DNA of 64,000 nt from Ailurus styani (lineage: Eukaryota > Chordata > Mammalia > Carnivora > Ailuridae), in NCBI GenBank assembly GCA_002007465.1, contig LNAC01000727.1, positions 404,020-468,019 of the forward strand, written 5' to 3'. Made by a program: the position numbers and the translations under genes. Below, piece after piece: positions 1-10,805 of this stretch (position 1 is the first letter of the stretch; each line of letters opens with the position of its first letter). The notes below the pieces were generated by a model. That model was not told where the DNA came from, searched no databases, and saw only the letters and a program-made list of their open reading frames with translations.

Positions 1-930
1 TTGCTTCAGTAGCATATTTGTGATACTCAAAGGTGTTCAAAGGGACCTAAAAGTCTTCACTTAGCTAGTGTTACTTGTGAATCTGTCTTTGCTGTTCAAT
101 ATCCTCAGTTTTCACAGGTGTCTGAATAATGGATCTTTCCCTAGTGGAAACGATGGTGTGTTTTCCATCTTGTTATCACCCCATACCACTCCCTGGAACC
201 TTCTGCACTGAACCATTCATCTGACAGCACGCTCTTCCACAACTTCTTATTAGCTCCTCACCCTCAGTTCCTACCAGCCACCAGAGCTACACGCCGCCCA
301 GCTTTCTTCTGCTAGCATCCATTTGCTCTAGAGACGGACCTCTTGGTCCAGAGGAAATACACACATTATCTGCCTATCCATGGAAGCAGAGATCAGCTTT
401 TTTTCACTCAGCCAATGCTAATGACTCACTGCAGCATTTTAAGAGAGAGAAGGAGAATACTAGTCACTGTAACTCACATCCTCCCAAAAATACAGATAAT
501 TTTCTGCCTTGTCCCCTCAGTGGCACCAAGGCACAAAATCCCACAGGTATCCCATTCCTTTTATTAACATGGCACATTTAGTAAATGCATCCTGTACTTT
601 TCAACTGTCTTCACTGGATCAACATTCTTTGTTTTCTTTGTTTCATATATTTTATTAACATTTTTGCTGGACAGAAAGGAGAGAGGTTAAATAAGAGTTG
701 AAATATATGACATAGCTCATGTTTTGAGAGATTTACATTCTTTCATAGGTGTATTTATTCATCTGATTGTTTCAAAGATTTTTGTTTTCAGTTAGGCATT
801 CATTGAACAAACATTTGTTGAGCTCCTATTATATAAAATATTCTTATTATATAAGATAAGATTGCTGTTGCCACTTCTGGGAAGCCACCACACTGTCCAT
901 GCATGGTACTTGTGACCTTCTCTCCCTTCA
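1..930. other. Gene-free AT-rich flank
   Basis: I see no gene here; short open frames lack any recognisable protein character. Around 780-850 there is a weak match to the widespread ancient motif of the type 'ttcattgaacaaacatttgttgagc', probably a decayed MIR/L2-type repeat. Confidence 0.5.
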
Positions 931-944
931 CATGAAATGAGGAG

Positions 945-946
<2 letters not shown>

Positions 947-976
<30 letters not shown>
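947..976. repeat. (GT)n microsatellite
   Basis: A run of GT dinucleotides directly abuts the duplicated block that flanks the N at 1085. A simple repeat at a contig edge is a common cause of failed overlap merging. Confidence 0.9.
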
Positions 977-1192
977 TGTGGAGGGTGTGGGGGGGTTGAT
1001 ATCATTTTACCAGAATGAACTACTTGAGAGTAAACCTCTCCCCCTTGTGAATGTCTAAGCTTCTCTTGATGGTTAAAACATTCTNTGTGGAGGGTGTGGG
1101 GGGTTGATATCATTTTACCAGAATGAACTACTTGAGAGTAAACCTCTCCCCCTTGTGAATGTCTAAGCTTCTCTTGATGGTTAAAACATTCT
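977..1192. other. Single-N junction with duplicated flanks (probable assembly artefact)
   Basis: Bases 977-1084 and 1086-1192 are the same sequence apart from one G in a homopolymer (seven versus six G), and they are separated by exactly one N at 1085. This is the signature of two contig ends that overlap in reality but were joined end to end. The true locus probably contains one copy. Confidence 0.85.
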
Positions 1193-1199
1193 CATAAAA

Positions 1200-1270
1200 T
1201 GGTTTGGCCATGTCTTCTCCTGAGGATGTGACTAGAGAAAGAGAGATACATATGGACAGACACACAGACA

Positions 1271-1310
<40 letters not shown>

Positions 1311-1640
1311 TTTAAGGAACTAGCCCACACGACTATGAGGGCTGGCAAGTCCCAAACTCCTAGGGCAGGCCAGGGGGCTGAAAAATCAGGCAGGGTTTCT
1401 ATTTGCCATCTGAGCAGAATTTCTTCCTCTAGGATAAACCTTTGTTTTTGCTCTTAAGGCCTTAACTGATTGGATAAAGCCCACCCACATTATCTAGAAT
1501 AATCTCTTTCGAAGTAAACTTTTAGATAATCAAATCTACAAAATGTCTTCACAACAATAGCAAAACTAGTTCTTGACCAAACAACTAGGCACCATAACCT
1601 AGTCCAGCTGTCACATAGAAATTATCTACCACAATCCCTA
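1200..1640 (+). repeat. Ancient interspersed repeat, copy 1
   Basis: This stretch shares a consensus with 19860-20290. Both contain, in order, a 'ggaac(t/c)ag ... ggctggcaa' block, 'caggcagg', 'agcagaat' and a 'tctttgggaaacct'-like block. It looks like a widespread old mammalian interspersed element, but I cannot name the family with certainty. A CA microsatellite lies at its left edge. Confidence 0.55.
1260..1308. repeat. (CA)n microsatellite with CAGA interruptions
   Basis: A near-perfect CA tract is preceded by cacagaca units. It is likely length-polymorphic. Confidence 0.9.
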
Positions 1641-1762
1641 TTCTCTTGAAAATCTGGGCTGAGGGTATCTATTGCATAACATATACAGTATAAATTAGTG
1701 CATAAGACCTTAAGCAAGAGTACATTAAAATTTTACTTATAAGCAATCTTCCTCTTAGTTTG

Positions 1763-1955
1763 TAAAATTATTTTCATCCTTTTTTAGGTCTTTTTTTTAA
1801 ATTTTATTTATTTATTTTACAGAGAGAGAGAGAGACAGCGAGAGAGGGAACANTAAATAAAAAATAAAATTATTTTCATCCTTTTTTAGGTCTTTTTTTT
1901 TAAATTTTATTTATTTATTTTACAGAGAGAGAGAGAGACAGCGAGAGAGGGAACA
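1763..1955. other. Second single-N junction with duplicated flanks
   Basis: Bases 1763-1852 and 1865-1955 repeat each other almost exactly; the difference is one T in a T run. They are separated by the single N at 1853 plus an 11-base A-rich bridge. The duplicated text includes the T-rich end of a CanSINE, so contig ends probably terminated in this SINE and were not merged. Confidence 0.8.
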
Positions 1956-2092
1956 CAAGCAGGAGGAGTGGGAGAGGGAGGATCAGGATTCCCACTGAGC
2001 AGGGAGCCTGATGCGGGGCTTGATCCCAGGACGCTGCGATCATGACATGAGCCAAAGGTGGACGCTTAACAACTGAGCCACCCAGGCGCCCC
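1878..2092 (-). mobile_element. CanSINE (tRNA-derived), antisense
   Basis: Reading leftwards, it begins with the carnivore SINE head at about 2092 (GGGGGCGCCTGGGTGGCTCAG read in reverse), passes a tRNA-like region and ends in an A-rich tail near 1880. A duplicated piece of the tail side lies at 1790-1852 because of the assembly junction. Confidence 0.85.
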
Positions 2093-2331
2093 CATTTTTC
2101 GGATTCTTAAGTCTAATCTGTAGGAGGGACTTCTAGCAGTTTCACAATGGCCCACTGGGATGTGGAAACCTCTTCATACATGTCTGTGTGTGTTCATAAG
2201 AACAATTTCTTCTCTGCTAATGCTCTCTCCAATGCAGTCCTGCTAGGAACACAACTCTGGCCTACCTGTGTGCATGAAACATATTAGGGCAGAGGGCAAT
2301 GTTCAGGGAATTTATTCCCATGAAAATTTTC

Positions 2332-2545
2332 TTTTAAAGCTTCATTTATTTATCTTAGGGAGAGCAAGAGAGCACGTGAGCAGGGGAGGTGCAAAGGGAA
2401 GGGAGAGAGAGAATCTCCAGCAGACTGCCCGCTGAGAACCATGCCCAATGAGGGGCTCGATCTCACAACCCTGAGATCATGACCTGACCTGAAACCAAGA
2501 GTCAGTCACTTAACCAACTGAACCACCCAGACACTGCCCCCCCAC
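2332..2545 (-). mobile_element. CanSINE, antisense, diverged
   Basis: It has recognisable SINE body blocks ('gatctcacaaccctgagatcatgacct', 'aaccaactgaaccacccaga') and a 'tttatttatt' tail side. Its divergence is higher than that of the young copies. Confidence 0.75.
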
Positions 2546-2727
2546 CCCCGATAATCTATTTGCCCATCTTATGCTATTTCTGGTCATGATATTTCTCATG
2601 TTTGCTTCATTCATTAGCTTTTGTCATACTCCACCCTGTTTTTATCATGCCTTTCTTGTACCATTCTCTACCTTTCTTCTCTGTTTCCTGCACTTTAACC
2701 AAGCATTCATTCTCTTTAGAGCGTCGA

Positions 2728-2954
2728 TAGCTCTTGGAATTATTAGCATTTGCATTGGGTACTTCTCTGTCAGGACAGCGGTGTGTTGTGCATTGTGAGA
2801 TATTTAGTAGCTTCCCCAGCCTCTTCTACTAGAGGCCAGTAGCACTGCCACCCCCTCCCCACACACACCCTACCCCCCTTGTGACAATCACATATGTCAC
2901 CAGACGTTACCAATTGTCCACTAGGGGCAAAATTATTCTTTGTTTAGAACCACT
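2728..2954 (-). mobile_element. MER5A (hAT-Charlie non-autonomous DNA transposon)
   Basis: The reverse strand starts CAGTGGTTCT near 2954. It then follows the MER5A order: GGGCAAAA-like block, 'tgtctggtgacatat', 'gtgctactggcctctag', 'ctaaatatctcac' and a CCAAAATG-like region. The assignment is recalled from the family consensus; the copy is diverged, as expected for an element that predates eutherian radiation. Confidence 0.75.
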
Positions 2955-2959
2955 GATTT

Positions 2960-4640
2960 AGATGGGTGTCTGGGGAATGAGCTGCTTGGGATAGTTCTTG
3001 ACCAGGAACGCAGGAACTCCCCTCCATTTGGGATGGAGATAGGACAGTGAAAATAAAATATTGTATTACTCCATGAATGAATAAGGTGTTATAAGCGAGA
3101 CTACTGAATAAATGCATGTATATTTCATAAATCTAAAATAATGTTGAGCTACTTGCTTGGTAAATATTATTCCACTATCGCACACGAAGGTAGTAATTGT
3201 GATGATGTTCATAATTGTAAAGACCTGTTCAACTGCAGTTAGAGAAAAAAAAAGATGGCATTTTTTGTGACCAGTTTCTCAGTCCCAGAACATTTAAGTT
3301 GTCTATTGGGATTGTACCCACTCTTTGATCATCCTGGACCAAGGAGAAATAGCAAGACTTGGATTATCTTCTCACTATATTTTCAGATAATTAAGACCAA
3401 CTGAGACCAATTTCTGGTTTATGGACTCTGCTTTAATATCTTTGGATATACTCAGGGTTTCCTTCAATTTGTCTGACTCATTCTGTGTACTCCACAAAAA
3501 AAGACTTCAATTCTTAGTATCGCCTGGCAGCAATGGAGCTCATCACAAACTACCTTTCTTCATTTTGACGCTTTGAAGCTGATATCACGGGTTTCACTCT
3601 CTAAGTATCTCAACACCTCATTTCAATTCATCATATAAACACTTTACTGACTTTGAACTTCTTCAGCTGTGTCTACCAAATATTTCATGCTAACAAGCAT
3701 CTACTCAAAGGGATTCATATTTCAAATACAAGAAAACAAGTTCATTAAACAAATATTTATGTGTCCCTGCTACATGACAGGGTTTATGTTAAGTCCTGGA
3801 GAATGCAAGTTTAAGCAACGATGTAATGGAATTGACACGCAGCTATCAACATTATGAGCTAACTATTATTTTAGTCAGACTGACATAGTCTCACGAGAAA
3901 AGAAATGGAGATTGGAGGACTTTTCCCAGAAGAAGCAAAGCTCAAGTTGGGACCTGGAGGATAATACACTGGATCAGGTAGAGTAAAGTCACAGGAAATG
4001 AAATAGGACAACTACAATGCAAAGCTCTTGTTTGAGGAAGGGCAAGAACCCTCCCTTTCCCTTTGCATTTGGAAAAGAGCTTGACCTAGAGAGGCTGTAT
4101 GTCCATGGCTATCGGGCTAACAAATTTAGATTAGATTACAAAAGGAAAAGTGGAAATTTCTGAGTAGTAATTCTAGAATTTTCTTCTGTCACCTAAATTT
4201 AATATGCTTTGGGGGGGCATATTTTAAGTAAAAACTTTTATTTGATTGTTTTAGTCAAAATTTCATTTCCAGTAATATTTCTTCTGGCCAGATGGTACCG
4301 GAAATATTTTTGTAGTTGTGGGCTAAATGCTACTTTCCAACTCTTGCCAGCTTGTCTGAAAGGAACCCTTAAGACAGGAGTGTGATCTTCTACATAATTA
4401 GGTACTTTCAGAGTATCATTTAATAAAATGTTAACAATTGATTCATCCTTAAACCTAAAAATAAAAATCAGTTGTGAAAATTGAGATCATTAGCCTACTC
4501 ACTTTTATGTTATTTTTAAAAGTAGTTGTCAAAATGTTGTGGGCTTTTATTTTTAACTGTACATGTTATAGCTATATATTCTTATAATCCATAGAACAGT
4601 ACAAAGAGTTGGGTTGCGTATTGGGTTTTATTTGTTTGTC
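2960..4640. other. Gene-free interval
   Basis: No gene is visible. The 3690-3800 segment resembles an ancient MIR/L2-type repeat ('aacaaatatttatgtgtccctgctacatgacag'). The rest is unassigned AT-rich sequence. Confidence 0.5.
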
Positions 4641-4649
4641 TGTTTTTTT

Positions 4650-4736
4650 AATAAGACATCTCAGGTATAGAGAAGTTTATTTGTCCCAAATCACACAGCA
4701 AGTCAGTATTATATTACAAACTCAGTTCTACTTTTA
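4650..4736 (+). repeat. MIR fragment
   Basis: The text 'tctcaggtatagagaagtttatttgtcccaaatcacacagcaagt' matches the conserved MIR core and 3' part (gagaggttaagtaacttgcccaaggtcacacagctagt). Confidence 0.6.
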
Positions 4737-4745
4737 AAACTATGA

Positions 4746-4945
4746 GGGGCGCCTGGGTGGCTCAGTCATTAAGCGTCTTCCTTCAGCTCAGGTCGTGATC
4801 CCAGGGTCCTGGGATCGAGCCCCAGCTGCTCTGCGGGAAGCCTGCTTCTCCCTCTCCCACTCCCCCTGCTTGTGTTCCCTCTCTCGCTGTCTCTCTCTCT
4901 GTCAAATAAGTAAATAAACCTCAAAATAAATAAATAAATAAAAAT
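4746..4945 (+). mobile_element. CanSINE, sense
   Basis: It starts with the canonical head GGGGCGCCTGGGTGGCTCAG, has a CT-rich segment before 'gtcaaataagtaaata' and ends in an A-rich tail. A short 'aaaacta(t/c)' target duplication flanks it (4737-4743 and 4946-4953). Confidence 0.9.
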
Positions 4946-4959
4946 AAAACTACTTAAAA

Positions 4960-6010
4960 AAACTATAATCCTACACACTAAGTAAAAATAAATAAATAAA
5001 CAAACAGAGCACTCATCTTCATGACGGTGAGCTGTCACAATCTTCTAGGTAATAAAATGTCTATTTGACTTAATAACATTTCCAAGCATTTGACATCAAG
5101 GAAATAGTGAGCATTACTTTTTTCAAAGATCTTGGATAATGTAGAATTTAGTTATTAGGAATCTGTGCCATTAACAAATTGCATTTCCACGAATTTATTT
5201 CATGAATCTCTGTAAAAGGTAAATGAATGCTAAAAAAAAAAAATATCCTAAATGGATATGGCAGGACATATGATGAAATATTTAAGAATATTTATTTGAG
5301 AAAGTGGAGCACAAATAGACAAATGATAATATGAAAGAAATAGTCTAGAGAATTGGATGGTATTACATACAGTTGGAGAAAGATCCTACCTAGGTTTACA
5401 TATCTGCACAAAAATAGGACTGTTCTTGCAGAAGAATGAAGCAAAGAGCAGGCTTTCTTGTATAAGATACAGTGCATTCCCAATAAACCTGTTTGGCTAC
5501 TACATTCTCATAACTACTAAATTAGAGATTTTAACTATTATGATATTGATTTAAGTAATTGGATTTTACATAATTATAGAGGGAACACAAAAAGAACCAG
5601 CAAGAAAATTAAGAATAAGAAACATTTTAATTTTGCTCTTTCATATGTCATGCTCAGAATATTTTTGCTGCATATCGGAACAAAGTAATGAAAGTCTGTA
5701 ATGGTAAATTCTAAATTGCTCGAGCTCATAGTACCAGGCTGCTGTGAAGCTGTGGTCAATTAATTGTAAATTCATTCTATTTCCTTAAAAAAAACTCACA
5801 AAATATGTCAATTTTGCACAGATTCTTTTATGAGAAGTTAGGATTTGTTTAATATGTCCATTGTTCCCATTCATACCAAAGATACCCAGTATTTCAATGG
5901 GTATACATAACCATTCAACATTTATTTACATTTTTATTCTATTGCATATGTAACCATTTTATGGATGCAACCATATCTGATATATAAAATGGGCTCTATT
6001 AAGAATAACA
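4960..6010. other. Gene-free interval
   Basis: AT-rich sequence in which I see no gene, element or structured feature. Confidence 0.4.
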
Positions 6011-6028
6011 CTTGACATGAGCTCTATT

Positions 6029-6221
6029 TTTTGTAATATTTATTTATTTATTTGAGAGAAAGAGAGCACAAGTGGGAGAATGGCAGGAAGAGGAAAGAGG
6101 AAGAGGGAGAAGCAAACTCCCCACTGAGCAGAGAGCCTGACATGTGCCTCAGTCCCAGGACCCTGGGATCAATACCCAAGCAGAAGGCAGACACTTAACC
6201 CACTGAGCCACACAGGCTCCC
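6029..6221 (-). mobile_element. CanSINE, antisense, with 16-bp target duplication
   Basis: The body is diverged from the youngest copies, but the target-site duplication TGACATGAGCTCTATT is perfect (6013-6028 and 6222-6237), so the boundaries are well fixed. Confidence 0.9.
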
Positions 6222-6288
6222 TGACATGAGCTCTATTAAGAACAAAAAGTTTCCCTTTTTTAAAAGTGTTTTCTAAAACCAGTAGACT

Positions 6289-6495
6289 GGGGCACCTGGG
6301 TGGCTCAGTTGGTTCAGAGTCTGACTCTTGATTTCAGCTCAGGTCATGATCGTGGGGTCCTGCCATCCAGTCCCACGCACGGGACTCCATGTTCAGTGTG
6401 AGGTCTGCTTGAGAGTCTCTCTCCCTCTGTCTCTTCTCTCCCTCCCTGCCCCCCCACTCACACACTCTCTCTCTAACATAAATAAATATTTAAAA
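6289..6495 (+). mobile_element. CanSINE, sense
   Basis: It has the head 'ggggcacctgggtggctcag', the internal 'tcaggtcatgatcgtggggtcctg', a CT-rich stretch and an 'ataaataaat' tail. Confidence 0.88.
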
Positions 6496-6729
6496 AATTA
6501 ATTCAATAAGACTAAGTAACCAAAGGCAGATAGAGTCAGACAGAGATAAAGAGAGTGAAAGAGAGATATTTATTGATAGGCTAAGAGCCTGAGTGTCCTC
6601 TGAGTTGGAATGTGGTAGAAAGATGACTGAAGATCCCATCATTTAGTTTCTACACATTCTTGAGAAATCTACTTAAACATTTTTTCATTTTAAACTTAGT
6701 TGTCAAAGGTGATTTTTTCTTTTCTGGCC

Positions 6730-6835
6730 CATGAGCTGGTGACCTTGGGTGACTCACATCCTAGCCTCAATTTCTTCATTTTTATTATTGGATAAAATCA
6801 TCTATTTGGTAGGATTAGTCTAAGGATTTAAAGGA
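6730..6835 (+). repeat. MIR fragment
   Basis: The series 'ggtgaccttgggtgactcac ... cctcaatttcttcatttttattattggataaaa' follows the MIR core (tgtgaccttgggcaagt ... cctcagtttcctcatctgtaaaat). Confidence 0.65.
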
Positions 6836-6839
6836 GACG

Positions 6840-9540
6840 TCATATAAAAAAAATACTTGTTATCTAATGGAAGGCAGCTGATAAATGCTAGATTCTATCC
6901 ACTATTATTTTGCTAATTTTAATTTGCATGTCCTCAACCATGGAGATTTCTTCAATGGATAATTAAGAAACATTTACTGGATGTCAACTGTGTGGCAGTC
7001 ACTACACTGCCCTTGGGTTTCCAAAGATGAAAAGGTAGTTCTTACCCTCAAACAACTTACAGGGCAGTTAAAAAAGAAAAAAAATAAAGTACTGGAGAGA
7101 AAATTCCCATGTGTACTTAAGTGCATTAGAAGTAAGTTTTATTTAGCTAAAGAAGAAAATTGTTTTCAAATGCTGTACAATGGACAAATGGACACTTGCC
7201 GTGGGAATTTTATTACTTCCCCTTCTATGGAGGGGAGTCTTTAAAACTATCCAGAACAGCTCGACTGCAGAAGGCCCACACCATAGGGATGGGTGCCAAG
7301 GAAGGTTCTCACAGAGCAAAGGCTTTCAAACTTGTGCGACCCCGACCCATACTGAGAAATGCATTTTACTTCAGAAACTATTTGCCTCTCTCATTTATTA
7401 TCTGTGTGTTTCTCTCTCTCTCTCTCTCTCTTACTGTTTCCTAAGAACCTAACTTTCAGAAAAAGAAATGTGTAAAATGACTCTACCATGTTCTACCCTC
7501 TCTCATCCCATCCCATTCCATTCCATTCTATTAGTTCTTATTAAAAGAAATGCTGATCATCATCAAAAAATAGACTTTGTGACTCACTAATGATACAAGA
7601 CTCAGATGTTGGAGACTTCTGGTATTGAGATTATTCACATGGGAGTTATTAAAGCAGCCAATTCTGTGTCTTCCTGCTTGAAATGATCTCAAAACAATTT
7701 CCATCCCTTTATGTAACTGCCCACTGTCTCTCCTCCAGTAAGTGGAAAAAAATTCCTAGGAAACCACGGTTCAACCACAGGTCACTAGATGTCCACTGAA
7801 GAAATTTTAGATTTCTGGACACTCTTTATTAGATGAAATTGCAAGCCTTGGGTTGGAAGATAGTTAAGACAAAATCAGAGCCTTTATCCTTAAAGGGATA
7901 AGTAAAAATAAGAAAGTATATTGATGTAAGTTTAAAGCAATGTTTTTAAAAAATAATCCACATATATCTCTGCTTCTATTAGTGATCCAAGAAAGATATT
8001 AAGTAAACATTCAAGCTTAAATTCCTTCAAGTCATACTTAACAAAGTTTAATGTTTGTATAGTGTTTTACAATTTATATGGACTTCAATACACATGCATT
8101 ATCTCATGAACACCATCTATAGGATTATAGAAGATATGTATAACTTTCATAAAGATATGGCATTGCAATTTCCTCCTAATGGAGACTTTGCAGGTTACTA
8201 ATATTCATGACTAGAAGAATTCTCAAAAGAGGGCCAGAGCATTGATTGAGAATTCCTGCAAACTCAATAGTAGGTCCCAGATGCTTCTGAATCAGTCACA
8301 GGTGACCAGTTTCTCCACAAGGTAAGATATCACAGGTGTTCATAACTCAATGTAGAAACCCCAGGGATCCTCTGCTCAGATGGTAGAACCCACTCCTAGA
8401 ATCCCAAGATCTGTTATAAGTTCTTTGCCAAGGATGGAAGAGGGAGAAAGTCTTGGCTGAAAATACAGGCACTGGCCACAAAACTGGTAGCCACTGGCAT
8501 TCGGAAAGAATCATGGAAGTCACTGTGGAACTGGGAATTATCTTGCAAGGTACTAAGAAGACAATGAAGTGCCCTGGGTAGGAAAACTGCAGGAGAGAAG
8601 CTAAAGGGAGCCCCCAACAACCTGACTGAAGTTTCCAGAAAAACAGATAATAGTCGTTCCGCTGAATTCTTTTTTAGAAAGTGGTCTGAGATAGAGTGTA
8701 TCACCTGGAATTCTCACCCATAGAGGGTTATTAGTGGATGTGACATCTAAATATGATTTGGATGAATCTATTACATTAATGAAATTGCTGGCAGGAATAT
8801 GTCACATACATTAATATTTAGTTGAATTTCCTGCAAGTTGGTGGTGAGGAAAACCTATTTGTATGTTATGAATCTTATAAAATACTTTATTTTTAGAAAT
8901 CTTTTATCTTTTTAAAGAAATTGTTTGACATAATTTTAGCCATTAGTTCTCATTGAATTGGAGTCTTTTCCATGCCTAAGCTTCTAGTAAAACCAGAGGT
9001 AACTGGATGCCTGAAAACTAGCCCTTTAAAAATATTCTGATCATACAGCTTTATCAGAGGAAAAGCTGTAATTTAAACTTAATTGCCACCCACCTTTCTT
9101 GGGAACCTTTAAAAAATATCATAGGTATTCAAAGGAACTGTGGGAAACCAAAAGAATTAAAAGTCAGCACCTTCCACCATTAAGATACTTAGAATCCAAT
9201 TAAGAAAATGAGTTGCGAGCAGAACCCTAGAGCCCTTGAGTCAGAAAGGACTTCTGCATCAGTGAGCCAATCAGTCAACACCCTTTAACCCATTATGTCA
9301 GGCAAGTGCTGGGTACAGAGTGGTGAATGAGGCCAAGAAGATTCCTGACCCCAGAGAGCTTACATTCCAGTGGCATTACCAGGTTGAGTTGTTAAATCAG
9401 TAATAATCCAAGGCATTCATGCCAATGCTGATTTTAGCATAGAGACTAACGCATTACTGGTTTGCCCTCAGCAAAGTGATGCCAGGTGTCTGGCCCCTTC
9501 TTACCTCTGACTTTAGTCTCACCCCTCCTATCACTCAGCT
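6840..9540. other. Gene-free interval with minor simple repeats
   Basis: I see no gene. Small features are a (CT)n run at 7411-7433, a short CATTC-rich tract at 7503-7532, and weak ancient-repeat text at 6965-7065 and 9290-9375. Open frames in this stretch (for example at 8414-8704, minus) have no recognisable domain and are treated as chance. Confidence 0.5.
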
Positions 9541-9555
9541 AAATGTTAACTAAAA

Positions 9556-9722
9556 AGAACATGGGGGAGGGAGGAACAGAAGGAAAGGGAGAGAATCCTT
9601 AAGCACACTCCCCGCTGAGCACGAAGCCCCCCACAAGGTGCTCTATCCTAGGACCCTGAGATCATGACCTGAGCTGAAGTCAAGAGTCAGATGCTTAACC
9701 AACTGAGCCACCCACATGCCCC
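9556..9722 (-). mobile_element. CanSINE, antisense, old and partial
   Basis: It retains 'aggaccctgagatcatgacctgagctgaagtcaagagtcag' and 'aaccaactgagccaccca'. The tail side is lost or diverged. Confidence 0.75.
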
Positions 9723-9949
9723 AAGAGAGGGCTCCGTGTTTTAAAAAAAATACAAAAGAGCGTATTTCCTTGTGAAAGAAGACTATGTCTACATATTGGA
9801 TACGCCAAGTGTGTCTGTGTAAAAACAAAACAAAACAAATGCGACCTAAGATAGCACTTGAAATAAGATGTCCTGAATCCTTGCTTGTGGCTGTCTCATA
9901 TTTATTTACATAAACTGCGGAGCTCTCGTTACTGGGTGCCTGTGGAGTC

Positions 9950-10090
9950 TGGTCTTTGCATGAAGTATTTTACTTAATTCTCACAACTCTTTGTGGTAGG
10001 TACCCAAGATAGGAGAAAACAAATAACATGCCCAAGGATACACGCCTAATGATTTTTGAAGCCAGGACTTAGCTCTGTCTGCTTTTTATT
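9950..10090 (+). repeat. MIR fragment
   Basis: The text 'ttaattctcacaactctttgtggtaggta' followed by 'acatgcccaaggatacacg' follows the MIR consensus order. Confidence 0.65.
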
Positions 10091-10593
10091 CAGTACAGTT
10101 CTTTCAGAGAAGAGTCTTTGATTTGGTCCCAAGCTATTTTTGCAGATTCATTCTTACCACACTCCAAGTTGTTCATTAATTTCCTCTTCACACTATGCTT
10201 TGATATACCTTTGCTTTTGTTTGGGACTTTGCTCTGTTTTCATATGTTGAAATGCTAGACTTCCAGCCTGTTCATACTTTCACCCTCTCAGAAGAGTCTC
10301 TGTTAATGAGATGGTCCTTACCAGTGTTCTCCTGGTATCAGGGCCACTCATGCATGTTTATTTCCTACCATTTGAGTATTACCTTCGTTAAAAATCTGAT
10401 ACAACATCCAGTTCAGTTTTTTAATCATATAGTAGATATTCCATTAATATTTATTGCATTTTTAATTAGAAAAGGCGCCCCAGTCAGTGTTTCAAATAAT
10501 GATCCCTGCAATATTATTCTTCTTGCCAACTTTATAACCATTAAGTAATATGGAAATACTCTGATATAATGATCATTTTCCTTGTCATTTTCT

Positions 10594-10789
10594 TTTTTTT
10601 TTTTTAAGATTTTATTTATTTGACACAGAGAGAGAGGTCACAAGTAGGAACAGAGGCAGGCAGAGAGAGAGGAGGAAGCAGGCTCCCTGGTGAGCAGAGA
10701 GCCCAATGCAGGGCTTGATCCCAGGACCCTGAGATCATGACCTGAGCCAAAGGCAGAGGATTTAACCCACTGAGCCACCCAGGCGCCCC
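10594..10789 (-). mobile_element. CanSINE (SINEC_Mv-like), antisense, 16-bp target duplication
   Basis: This young copy has the GGCGCCCC end, a 'gaggcaggcagagagaga' block and a poly-T. A perfect TTCCTTGTCATTTTCT duplication flanks it (10578-10593 and 10790-10805). The internal block is the type I associate with mustelid SINEs. Confidence 0.92.
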
Positions 10790-10805
10790 TTCCTTGTCAT
10801 TTTCT

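Noticed and set aside
928..1113. Minus-strand frame with a His-Thr repeat
   Set aside because: It reads through a GT microsatellite and the N junction.
4769..5038. Minus-strand 89-codon frame, and similar frames at 20027, 43872, 48158 and 56124
   Set aside because: They are translations of CanSINE sequence; the recurring 'GAWVAQWVKA' and 'SGHDLRVLGSRPASGSLL' strings are SINE-derived.
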